Positions 38,674 to 51,300 of a stretch of DNA of 64,000 nucleotides are shown here, piece after piece. Origin of the DNA: Balanoglossus misakiensis (taxonomy: Eukaryota > Hemichordata). The DNA lies in assembly GCA_040954595.2 (NCBI GenBank), contig CM082589.2:3844001-3908000 (forward strand). Direction: 5' to 3'. The translations under genes and the position numbers were made by a program. The first letter of the stretch is position 1; the number at the start of each line of letters is the position of its first letter. The notes beneath the pieces are model-generated. The model searched no databases. It was not told the DNA's origin and saw only the letters and a program-made list of their open reading frames with translations.

Positions 38674-41600
38674 ATGTAAAAAAAAATATTGTACAAAAAT
38701 GAATACTAATTTATTCAATGTTTTTGTAAAACCTGTAAGAATATGACTCATGTAAATTTGTGGAGAACGATGCGCTGTCTCCCATCCCCAGTTAACGTTT
38801 CCAGGGTTTTCAGTCAACGATGTCCGATATAAGGAATGAGAAACAAATCGTGGGTCTTCCGGTAATTCACAAGGTTCAAATGCTCTTTCAGAAATATAGA
38901 GGCTGAGGGTATTTCTAACAGACAGACCCGCAATGTGAAACATTATGTTATGGTCTCAAGGAGCTGTCAGGGCCTGGGACGGATATCATGGGCATACCGT
39001 ACAAAGAAGGGATACAAGAGCTTCCAAGAAGTAAACACTATATAAAATGTATGTGAAAGAAGGTTATGGGCACCCTGATTGCAACCTAGCATCTTTGAGG
39101 ATATTCGATTTTCTCTGTACGCATGAGAAATATAGCCCATGCGATGTTTCAGAGAGTTGTCAGTTACAATTCATTCTTGTAGTGACTATATACGTAGAAG
39201 TATAAATTTGAGGCAACAAAAATCGACTAAAACAATACATTATGCCGATCTGGTGTAACATATGATAACCATTATAGAAATGAGTTGAACTTGAAGTTGT
39301 TCATTAACATAAGTAACCCAACGGTGGATGAGATTTTTCATAAAACAGTATAAAATGTGGTTCTTAAATCAAGCGCTCTATTTAAATCTCGGACCTACAT
39401 CCGGGTTTCATGAGATTTGGTTTGTGTCTACGTCATGCATATATTACGCCTTTCAGGAATCTCTTCATTATTTATATCATTGCTGAATACCTCTTGTTAA
39501 TACTGATATAGACTATTTGCGACCTAACCTAGCAAAGGTTGGACACGTATACAGGCTTATTATATTTGTCTTTACGCTTCATTTATTTTATTTCGATAAC
39601 TTTCCAATTATTTAAATGTAGTAACGTAGGGTCCTGGTAATAATATATATTAAAACTTTGAACTCTGAACCTGTAGTGAAAGATATATGTTTGTTGAGTT
39701 TACTTCGTTTAACAATCCAAGCGTATATCTATCGCTAATAATCAGCATAATGGCATAATATCGCCGATTTATTCCTTCAATCTTTTCCAGTCACGTTCCA
39801 CTCGAGGGACGTGGTAACCTTGCGATGGCGCCTTTCCACTGCCAGCAAATTTATCCCACTCGACTTTCTAAGGGCCAGCTGATCATGATACGACGACGTA
39901 AGCATTCCCTATGGCATTTCAAATATCGTGTCTGTCCACGATTTTGAGGAACGATTCAAAAGTGACATCGCCGCGTCCACTTTTCGCAAAAATTATTTTC
40001 ACAATGGATTAAATAATTGTTGAAACATCCAGTGCGCATGTCCATACTCTATCTTCACGAGTCTATCCACACATAGAGCTCGCGCCCTCTAGAAACAATA
40101 ACGCTAATTCATTGCAAGATGGCGTCAAAACCAAATTATAGCCAACATACGGATAAACTGCCATGGTGATTGGCACTTGCGATAGAAATCAGTCAGTTTG
40201 GCTACTGAACTTCCCCATTGTACAGTATACGAAAATTCACTTCTAACTATTTGAATACGTAAATACTGATCTGTTTTATATTTAGTATTGAAATATGCGA
40301 GGGTAAATTTCCAAATGTGACATACAGGTTACGCGAGGCTCAAATGGTAAATTGAACTCCAAACTGGTTATTTTATCTTATAGAAATTGGCATTCGTGAT
40401 GTAAATTCTAAGATATACACTTAACAACACTTACTTGACCAAAATCATTCGACAATATTGAGACAAAATTATGAATTAAATTATAGTGAACAAATTGTAT
40501 GTTACTTATTTTGACCGACAACAAAACCGGTAAACAATAGCGCCGCCAACGGTTTTGAGTTCATCCGACCAACTACTCGCCACAACCTTGTGTATTATCA
40601 TAATTAAACTTACTTGCGCATGATGTCATAGTTAGCACCTCGTCTGTCGTTACGTTTTCTCTCGCGTCTTGTAGATTTGTGACGTTTCCCGCCTTTTACA
40701 GGTTGGTGCTGTTACTTTTAAATCGAGCTTGGCCGATTAGCCGAGCCTCATTGTTGAAAATGTGAATAACCAACCCGAACAAGAAATAGATAGCTATAAC
40801 CAAAGATGCGGATTAAAATTTGACGAATTTTTACAACCCACATTTGTAAGCTTGATTTTTATTTCTGACGACTAATCGTGCGTGTGTGTGCATGTATATG
40901 ACATTGTGTGTTTGCCTGATAGATGTACAGTGCTGTACATCTGGACTTAACGTTACATAATCGGCGTAGTACATACTAATAAATTTACATGTATACAGTC
41001 CAAGATGAATGAATTACGTCACTTCATCGTCGGTGTATATTTTGCAGGAGAACATACCCCTAAAACATACCCATAAAACTACATGCAGTTGTTTTGTGTT
41101 GATTTCATGGGTTTGGCCTCGGTTGCCACATAATTTTCGATACCATCAACTTTTATAGTGCTCACATACAATGTATTTCAACGGGCATATTACGTTAACA
41201 CGTGTGCACAGTCCTTAGTCCAAGAGTTGAAACTGTCACTGGAAATTTATTATATTTAAGATAATTAAACTCACTTTATTGTACACCTGTGTCAATAGAT
41301 TCATGTTTGATATTAGCGAAGATATTCATATTTCCGGTTGTTGTTTTCGGGTGTATAAAAGCAAGTTCCTAAATAAATGTTTTTATGCAGTTTGTGGAAA
41401 AATAAGTTACTGCTTCAACTGTAAATGAAATAATAAATTCACATGCAAAATTAAATAGACCCAACATGTTTTTAAAAAGTTGTCGGTACACAGACATTTA
41501 AAAGAGCGCTTGATATTAATTTCTATGGTTTTATGTCACACTACAAATAACTGTCAGTTTTCTGCAGTCCACTACCCCATTTACACATTTGCATACCATT

Positions 41601-41946
41601 AACATTTCCATTGTTCAATTTTCACACCCAACTCTTCTTTTGTTTTCCGAGGCACCTGGTCCTGCACACATTTCCTACTTTGAATACCCCATGATTCTCT
41701 GTTTCTCTGTTCATTCCACGTGTGCATCTGAAGAAGGGGACTACATGTTCCTGAAAGATCATGCTGTATTTTCAACTGTTGATCAAAGAGTGCTACATAA
41801 CTTTAATGCATATTGTACCGAAGATCAACACGGCAATACTCCGATTTGTTATACGGTAAGGTGTTGAAGAGCTCATCGTTGTTTGCGGATATGTCATACG
41901 TGTGATTGAACAATAGGTTGACACCATTGTTGACCTCTTTATGATG

Positions 41947-41952
41947 GCGCCC
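41947..41952 (+). promoter_or_regulatory. Candidate upstream element of exon 1a (GCGCCC)
   Basis: GATGGCGCCCTCGGGG lies 238 bases before the exon 1a ATG. Related GCGCCCCC words sit 221 and 235 bases before exons 1b and 1c. A shared promoter element is inferred; this is the weakest of the three matches. Confidence 0.3.
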
Positions 41953-42184
41953 TCGGGGACAATTTTCCTTGCGTCAGTAGGTTGCACGAGTAGGAGCCGG
42001 TGCATTTACACGTTTCTGAATTCTAACACGAATAAGTACCCGGGGTGCTTTTCATGTCGTCGAAATAGTCCGAGCGGAACAACAGAGTGCGGTATCTTCG
42101 AATACGACCGTCTAAATTGCCCGGCGACGTCACCGAGGCCCCGTCGATTTTGTGGAGCGTCGGGTTCGCGAGACAGACGTGCAA

Positions 42185-42359
42185 ATGGCCAACAGCCCGT
42201 CCCTACGCTCGGTGGAGATACTTTTTCTTGCCGCCGCCGAGAATCGGGATAAGAAGCTACTGAAGGACTTGCTTGGTCGTCACGAAAATCTGAACATCAA
42301 CTGCACTGACGCAAATGGACGGACCGCACTGACCATCGCCACACAATGCGGAAATACAG
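42185..42359 (+). CDS. TRPC-like: Gene B alternative first exon 1a
   Basis: ATG followed by ANSPSLRSVEILFLAAAEN, then the half-repeat NINCTDANGRTALTIA and GNT. It ends ACAG|GTGGGG in phase 1, exactly matching exon 2. It shares LRSVE and DKKLL with 1c, suggesting that 1a and 1c are the closest pair. The Kozak context is cAAATGG, with C at -3. The donor is weaker than those of 1b and 1c. Confidence 0.82.
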
Positions 42360-45300
42360 GTGGGGAAATTTTTGCTTTTGTTCCACCAATATCTGTAACA
42401 CATGTTATTGTTTCAGCGCGTAAATATAGTTTGGTGGTGTGAAAATTGGCGGGAAAACTGCCACACTTTGCAATGCAAGAAGTGTCGCCCAATAAATGAT
42501 GCACATTCTGCAAATTTCCGGACACGCTCAAAGGTTCATGGAAGACACGTGTAAAATAATATACTGGTGTACAACATTGATCGCAATGCTTGTTCTGAGC
42601 CGGCCCCATAAACATCAGAAAACAATGCAAGCTGCGACAAGGAGACAGTGACTGATTGTTGACATGGGTGACACAACAACGTGGCGCGTGGATTAACACA
42701 CAACACATGGCACCATGTCTCGCATCGATATCAACAAAGTTAACCGGCTAAATAAACAGAAACATTATTCGGAACAACAATATGTTACATTGCATGGTAC
42801 CAAGTAATAAAAAGTCGCCATTAATATTGTGGTACTGCATGCATAAATAGTGACATGGCCGTCCAGTGTCCATTTATTAGAAGGGAATTAAATGTGAACT
42901 CACGCTACCGTGCCCTCTAAAACATTCGCCAATTTAGTTGTAGGGATTAACTTCACAATTGGACCACAGATGGCAGCAGAATGCATTTACCCGCGTGTAA
43001 GACAATATTTCCAAACTGACCCCAAATAAGATCACGTGTTATGTCTTTAGGTTTAGTCCAAGGCGGTTGGTGACTTATGAAAACCTATAATACACTATGA
43101 CAATGGACAGGGCCCAATCCGTATGCCAGACCCTAGTCAATTTTCCACGGTATTTCTGTCGGTAATGAAGGCTGGGGAATATTTTGTATGATTAATGTAT
43201 AGTGATTTTAAAATGACAACCTGGAAATGAAATTGGCCATGCACGAGCTCGATGTCAAGTTTCTGTTTTGCCATATCAGACTTTGTCTATTTTGGGATGC
43301 AGAGAACCCGTTGTCTGCGTTCGAGTTTCTCAAAGTCGACTGCCTTGACTTATTTAACGTTTTCTGGTATATAACTACAGAACATAGATGTTTCATCGGA
43401 TGAACCCATTACACGAGCGTAAATGAGAATTGAAATGACAGCATATGTTGATGCTATTCCAGGCATTTAATGAATATGATAGAATGATGCTGTCTTTGTT
43501 CCCTAAATAAATTCCATGTTATCTGCACTCGAGGTCACCACACCGACATGAGTATATATCATATCTTGTTTATGCTATGCTGAAAAGTAGCTATAGGACA
43601 AGACCCATTCCTATACGAAGCTTAAAAACAGCAAACATTACTTTCATTATAAGCATGTTAGGTGAAATACTGGGTCGTTGGAACTGAACATGTGCCACAA
43701 TTGTGTTTATTAACACACAATCCCGTTGTTTAATGAGACCCTATACCAACCAGTACGTTATATCAAAGTATACATGCATGTATTGTAAATGTGACAAAAA
43801 GAAACGTTATTACTAATGTGGACGAGGATATCCAGAATCGACTACATATGCGATATGCTATAAATAGCGCAGATGTAGACAGAGTTATCATCAGTTTACC
43901 TGTCTGTATCTGTGTTCTTCCACCAACCGTTTCATAAAGGTCCCACGTGACACACTACTATTGTTAAAATAGCGAAAGGCTTCACCCATGTCGCACAATG
44001 CGACACAAAAGTTCAAATGAAGGAAACGTCAACTATGGCTGCATCTGCCATTTCAGTCGCCACTGTGGCGAGAAGCGTGATGCATTACCAAACATATAAA
44101 ATAAGCAATTAATTCCTGCTGTTGTTGTTTCTTAAATGAGTTAGCGCCCCCATGAGCAATATCACACCAGTAATGACATCGTCTCACTATCTGTTGACTC
44201 AAGGCGTCGGCGATCATTTTTAATACGGCCTCCCTTCGACACATTTTAACATTTGCCCGTGCAGCGACACCACTGAGTGTCATCAAAACAGCAGCGCCGA
44301 ATCTCCTCACTGCTAAGTTCGTCGGCGACCGGGCTATTTTTGAAACGGGACAAGCCACTAAAGAATGGCTGGGTACAGCGCATCGATGAACCCGACGGAG
44401 AAGTTGTTTCTCGCCGCCGTTGAGAAGGGCGACAGGAAGTCACTCCTGGAGACGCTCAAGCGCATCGAAAACATGAACATCAACTGCGTCGACGACGGTG
44501 GTCGGTCAGCCTTGGCGATCGCAATACAAAACGGGAACACCGGTGAGAGGTCCTATCTTCGATAGCGCTTTTCTTTAAATACAAATTCAGGATCTGGTTT
44601 GTTCTCCGAGTCAGCCTATTAGCACATAAGGTCATAGTAGCTGCATTAATTGTCAATGCGTGCTATGTTAATGATATCGGTTTCAAACTAAGAATTACAT
44701 ACAGTAAGTAGCATGATGACCGAATGTATGAAAAGAGGGAATATGTCCGATGCATTACTCTAGATATCATTTGCAAAAAAATATTTTACTACACGTATAA
44801 TTTAGGCTACATAAAGTAGGAATATCTATTATATTGAATGAAAGTGCTTCCCCGAACAAAACAAGCAATTTAAATAAAATCGTCGTAGAACGTATCATTA
44901 CCATAGTAAGTGATTTTAATAACGTCAATTTCCACCCTCATATAATGTTTAGCGCCCCCGTGGGATATCTTCATGTAGCCCGAATGAATGGCATCGCTTA
45001 TCCTCATTGCATATGTATTAGTGATGACGTTATCTTCACATGAAAGCGAGTGTAATGATTAGCCATTGGCCCTTGCCCACACCATCAAAGCAGACCGCTG
45101 GGATCGTCGAGAGAGCAGGACGAACCTCAAAAGTTGCTGGACACCTGCCGGTTGTTTTAGAAAAAGGCGCGGGGGAAAGCGATCAAATGGCCGGCCACAC
45201 GTCACCGTTGCGCTCGGTCGAGAGGCTCTTGCTGGCCGCCGCAGAGAAGGGCGACAAAAAGTTGCTGGTCGACACGCTGCATCGCGGCGGGGACTTGGAC

Positions 45301-48300
45301 ATCAACTGTGTCGACGCTAAAGGGCATTCGGCCCTGATAATTGCCATACAGTTCGGAAACACGGGTGAGAAATCATGCATGCATGTACCTTGTTTCGCCG
45401 TCGGCGTGGAAATAATTGATTGCGCCAAGATCCATCGATGACAAATATCGATAAAGGGGAACTAGCTGGATGTAGTGTGTTCATTTAGCAGAGAAAAATC
45501 TGTCTTTCCGGTCCCCGAATACCTGCGTTTGTCTTATCATAAGTTTAAGCAATGTATGTTGCAAATGTCTTCGAAAGAAACATGCAAACTCATCTCGCGA
45601 AGTGAGCAATGGTCATGCAATTTACAACTTTTCTCCACCTGAATGCGTGATGCAGATAAATTGATGACGTTATTCATGGGTAGCAATGCAGAGAAGAAGG
45701 GTATATTTAAATTCATCTTTTTATTGAATGATTGCAACGATTACTTGTTCACAGTGCATAGCGAATGGTCATGGTGACTGCAAAATGAAATTGATGTGGT
45801 TATCCTATAGTATAATGAAATGGGAAAAGCAGTCAAAGTGATCAGTCAATAGTCAAATATAAGACTAAGAGTTCAATATACATATAGGTGCCTTGGTTGT
45901 AGTCTACTCCTAAGTATAAAATGCAGCTCATTTTGAACAGATGCGACAGTTAAATGTAAATGTAAATTTAAATGAAAGCGTTAGGATATAAAGACCCGTA
46001 AAATTCACAATATGTAAGTTATTGATAGACAATTCAACGGAGCATTTGCGTTGGTAAATATCCACCGTTATTTTACTTTATTTCGGGATAAATGCACGGT
46101 ATTTAAAAATACAAATAACTACACCCCGGGCGGAAAAAACATAAAATAATAATGAAAAAAACACGAAAAACCTACAGGTCTTTTAAACACTGCCAGTAAA
46201 AAGCGAGAGTCAAAACATTAAAAAAACTAAATATACACCAACTTTCTGTGATAGATTTGAAGCATAAATAGACGGTGCATCAGAGATCTGAACCATTCAA
46301 TCGATCAGAGAATCAACACAGAAACTTACGTCGAAGAGCTTGAAATGATGGACTACTATTCTCTTATGTATGGCATGTGTTTGGTGGTGATTTATACCCG
46401 TTTTGACGAAATTCTTGCTAAACATGTAAATCAAATATTTGTTGTATGAAAAGAATGTTTACATGATATATCTGCACATGACTTTTTTCGTAGATACTGA
46501 GTCAAAGTGGCTGCTAAAACATGACATTTGGCACCCATAAATATGGAATTATTTCGCTTCGCAGTTTTCTTCTCTTCGTTCTTTTCTTTTTTTCGCGCCA
46601 GTGATGCAACCTGTAAAATCCCATACCCGTATCTTTTCGCTTGGAGCTGTTTATCATGCATTGTATTACCATGAATAACAAAGCTACTCGCTTTGGCAAC
46701 GTTTGCACGAAGCGTTTGAGATGATCTTCGATCCATCATTTCTATCAGACAGACGGGTGGCTCGGGAAAATGTGGAATACTGTGGCACCAGGCTATTTAG
46801 AGTACAAACCATGCTTAGACATGGTATGTCTTACTATACGCGTGTTATAGACACTGGTATACTTGTAATTAATGATATGTAGTATACCATGCAAAAACCC
46901 AAGGTTGGACATGAAGAACCCTTGTCGCTGTATTTACTTGACTAATTTAATGTCTCGGCCGTACTTCACCGCTTCGCATTCACGTACGTTGAATTCACGT
47001 TGCCTGTCCGGCATTTAGAATCGCTTTCGCGCGAATCGATTGGTGCAACTTGGCAAAACCCGCTTGCACAAAGGCTATTGACCTGTAATGCGTTGCATGC
47101 ATATGTTTTCCTGAGCCTATATGTTTAATTAGCAGCATATACTGCAAAGGTGAGGGTATAATTACATAACGCCAATCTAGGAACATCGCCCCGGCATATA
47201 TTTTAATTAATATAAATATGCATATCATTGTTGGATGCTTACTGCTAATGAAAGTGAATGTATGGCACTTATACCTTATTGTAAAATGCAACCTAAATTA
47301 TATACTAACAATTAACCTTTGTATTTAGGTATTTAAGTGGCACTTTCATGATTGAATAGATAATTACAGTAATCTTAACTCTCCGTTACCGATACCTGTA
47401 CATGTATGTATGACCGACCCCGCATCTATGCAAGCCCATGTAAAGTGATCATGAAAATGCAATAAATCATCCGATATTTAGTCTAAATGGGTCGTTGAAA
47501 CGATTGGTGATGGGACACAATATAGCTCCGCATTTCTGTCTCGCTTTATCTAGTGTACCTCGAATTATACATTTATACGTCAATTCGCATGAAAATGTCG
47601 ATCTTAGAAGACATCGATATCACAGGGGTATTCGGTCTTCCTCTGATGCACCACAATGTATGTTCGAATGTATGGACTTTTGTTTATCCCTGGATATATT
47701 ATGTCGTTGTCAGTAAGGACTCTTGGAGACAAATTGCTGTTAATATCTTTTGTTATTTTTGTTTTAATATGCATTTTTGTCAGCTAGTCATCTGTTTTCT
47801 TTAGAGTTTATTTGAACAACATGTGTGCACACGCAAGCCCCACACGCAAGCCCATTAATAAGGTGTTCTATGGTTAATGTTGATCGTTTAAAAAGTAAAA
47901 CCATAACTAAAAGCTTAAAAGCGATCGTGTACGTGATGCACATACAAATTAAAGGTCGATGATAGCCTTATACGCGTCCGCATGTGCATAATTTCCAACT
48001 TAAAAACTGAATAGGCTCATGGCAGATAAACGGCAAACGCCCAAAGTTGTAAATAACAGTTTATATGATATGATACATCTTAGCAAGACATACTGACGTG
48101 CAGTTTAAAACTGTTCATAGTCACTGCAATATGCGGCCGCATGTCTAACGTTAATATCTGGTTTTCACCAATGCGGGTAGGTCTATAGGGGGAATATTTG
48201 TTCTCTAAACATAGGTCTGAAAATGGTTTATTTGAAAGAAGTACCATCGTGAAACTTAATGCGAAAAAAGGGCGGTTGTATCCTTTCAGGACAAGGTCGA

Positions 48301-51300
48301 TTCAATTGTCTAGCAGCAAATACCTGCGGCATTTCTAGGTTAATTTGCATATTTCGGATCCCATTTAGACAACCTTGGGAACCAGCTGGCACTACTACGG
48401 GCATGTTTCACTAATTTGCATTTTTCAGAATATTTCATTTTATTTATGGCCGTTTGGAACCTGAGCGAATAGAATGCGCGTTTGCATGTCATGAACCGAT
48501 GTCATCATGTTAAAGATTTCAACATAGCAATATTTGGGAGACATTGTCTTGTTTAGCCTCGCAAACCAGTTATGGGTCTATGAGAGCCGGGCAAGTTTTT
48601 AGCTGAGTTTACGTATTACATATCTCATTTTGAGGCGTGTCTTTTTAGCTGACTATCAATTCCTGGTAATATATTTTAGTATAGCAACAGAAGGCGACTC
48701 TCTGACCCTTAGTGTATCTTTCTTTCAAAAAGTAAGAAGAATGTGGTGCCTTATCATATTTGATTGGTTTCTTTTCTCAACACCTGTTTAACGCGAGCTA
48801 TAATTACACCGTCTAGCACTCGCTTCTCGTGAAACTTCTCAGATAATTGCAACTCCAGCTCGAGGGATTTCCTATACAGAACATCTGGCACGACATTCGA
48901 ATGTTAGGTCATGCAATGCTGTCAATTGAACTCATTTAGACCGTGAAGAGAGCACGCGGTTCCCTAACTGGCAAGATCACGCGCTACTCTACGTTATACG
49001 ACTTGTATTCAAATGATAGAATACATATATATTTCACATCTTTGGAGATTCAATGTTGTGGCATATGTGCAACTAAAAAGAGTGAAAGATGGCCGAGCTG
49101 GTAACAGATCTTTTGTACCTACAAAAACAAGCGTTGTAATGTCTCTTATCTTTCATCAGGGAACGTTAAGTGGAACATGGAGTATGATAGCTAATATTGC
49201 TTATTTCTAACTACACAAAAAGCGAAGGGCTATTGAAAAAAAATGCGATACTTAATAAATATATCCCACAAGCACTCCGCTCAGTCTACCAGGTATAATG
49301 TTTCAGACATGCCGCGTCTCTCAAGAGATCGCATCAAAGGAATGATTTACCGACTTAATACTCTTATATTAGTTTTGAGGCGATGGTTCCTCAAAGGTGC
49401 TTATTTAAACGTGACAAGACGCACTGACTGTTATAATGAAGGCCCGATCACCTGAGACTTCGTTGCGTTTAATACACATAAATTAACAATTTGTCTCTTC
49501 ATTCTAAATTCGATCATTTTATCAAATGAATCTATATCTGTGTCATCGGGACATCATTTAGCGAAGCACCGGGTTCATACCTTAAATATTTCCGGTAATT
49601 AAAAAATGTTTCTGCCACGTGCATTTTTTGCAAAGGTTTATTGTGAAAGCTTTATTGGTTTCAAAACTGTTAGTCTATTAATAGTTGTGCTATAATTCAG
49701 ATGATGAATCCAATGAATTTTTTATATTATGGTTACAGTTTATGATTGCGTTGATACCGCGTGATTGTACTTGAAGTCGCTTTGAAATCGTTCCCAATGA
49801 CGGACATTTTTATAACAGCTATTCAGATCATAGGCATGGGTGGGTGTGTATAGCCTAAACCAACATAATTTTTACCGAGAATGTTAATAGCCATTTAACA
49901 TTTGTCATGCAAATTACACCATGATGCGTTTATATATGAGCATTAGTGACAGATATAGCTGTCCTGTCCGCTCGATATGCCAGTTACAGGTCGCAAACGA
50001 CAAATATATCTAACGTAGGGTACCTATATCTACATGTCCTTTGTTTGCTGTGCCATTGTGTGCGTTAATCCCCAGCAGATGCGTATTATTCGTTTGTGAG
50101 CGAACTTTATGATTGATGTATGACACATGTGAACTGTATCAATTTAATTTTCTGGTCACATCAGATTCCGTCAAGTAGCGCACATGGCCTGTCGAAAACT
50201 TCTGTTGCACAATGGTAGGTATACATGTACATGTAAACAATAGCAAACACTATGATCGAAGAAGTCGTCAAACTTCATGCTCACAATCAATTATCTTCTC
50301 CATCTGAGCTAATTCATAATTCGCCAAATATGCCTTTGAAGACCGACTCGAGATAGCCTGCTGGAATGTTAATGGGCAAACATTCAAAATAAATATCAAA
50401 GGGGAAATTATTATTGTGTCCAAACTCGTCAAATGACGTTCGTTATGAAAGGTCGTTGTCATTGTGCATGACCCTGGAACGCGACATTGGTTGGTACCCA
50501 GTAACTTTACACGATGGCAGCTGTGATGAGTGCCATTGTTATTTCAAAACAGTACAGGAGCTTACGTCATAACCCTGATATATGAACCGATCTTATATGC
50601 ATGCTTGCAATAGTATTGTACTTATATTGGTGATTTTGCCAAAATTCACATTTTAAGAATGATAGTTTCTTTGTTTTCGTATTCTCCAAGAGGTCGCTTT
50701 ATCACAAGGCAGATATTTTCATATCCACAGCTATTATCTCTACACGCTACATAGAATCTAAATGACATATGACCAGCACAGGTATTATAGTATGCACATA
50801 TATGTAGCCACTGCTCTGACGTGCGTTGATCGACTCTTGTCTGTGTTGACCAGAACGACAACAATACTGCCGCGGTCACATCTATATTACAATGTGCTGA
50901 TAATCTTTCAGGATTACCAGCTATAAATAAAGCTGCACATTTATATGTGTATGTACATCTATTAATGGCATGAATAATTTCGTGCACTGGTGATTCAGGG
51001 ACAAGGGTACATTAAAATGTACCACTGACGAACCGCAAACCTGGAACATACACCAGGAAAACCTACCCTCATGTTTCAAATGGTTCATTGTTGTCGTAAG
51101 CATAGAACATTTCAAACACGCCCAAAGTTCACTTAATTTTGTCATCTAAGATAATTGCTAATTTGCATATTGGGCATTCTATTTAAATTATGCTCCAATG
51201 TCAATAATTACTAACACCAAAATAGAGAGAAAACATTGTGTTCCCATCATTCTTTTTCATTTAGGGGAACTAAAGTATCGTGAAAAATTGCCGAGTCAGC

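Larger units (their letters stand above)
37694..42184. other. Intergenic region between genes A and B
   Basis: It holds the 3' UTR of gene A and the 5' flank of gene B exon 1a. An ATTAAA at 38668-38673 is the best poly(A)-signal candidate I noticed for gene A; I found no AATAAA nearer the stop. No further gene is visible. Confidence 0.65.
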
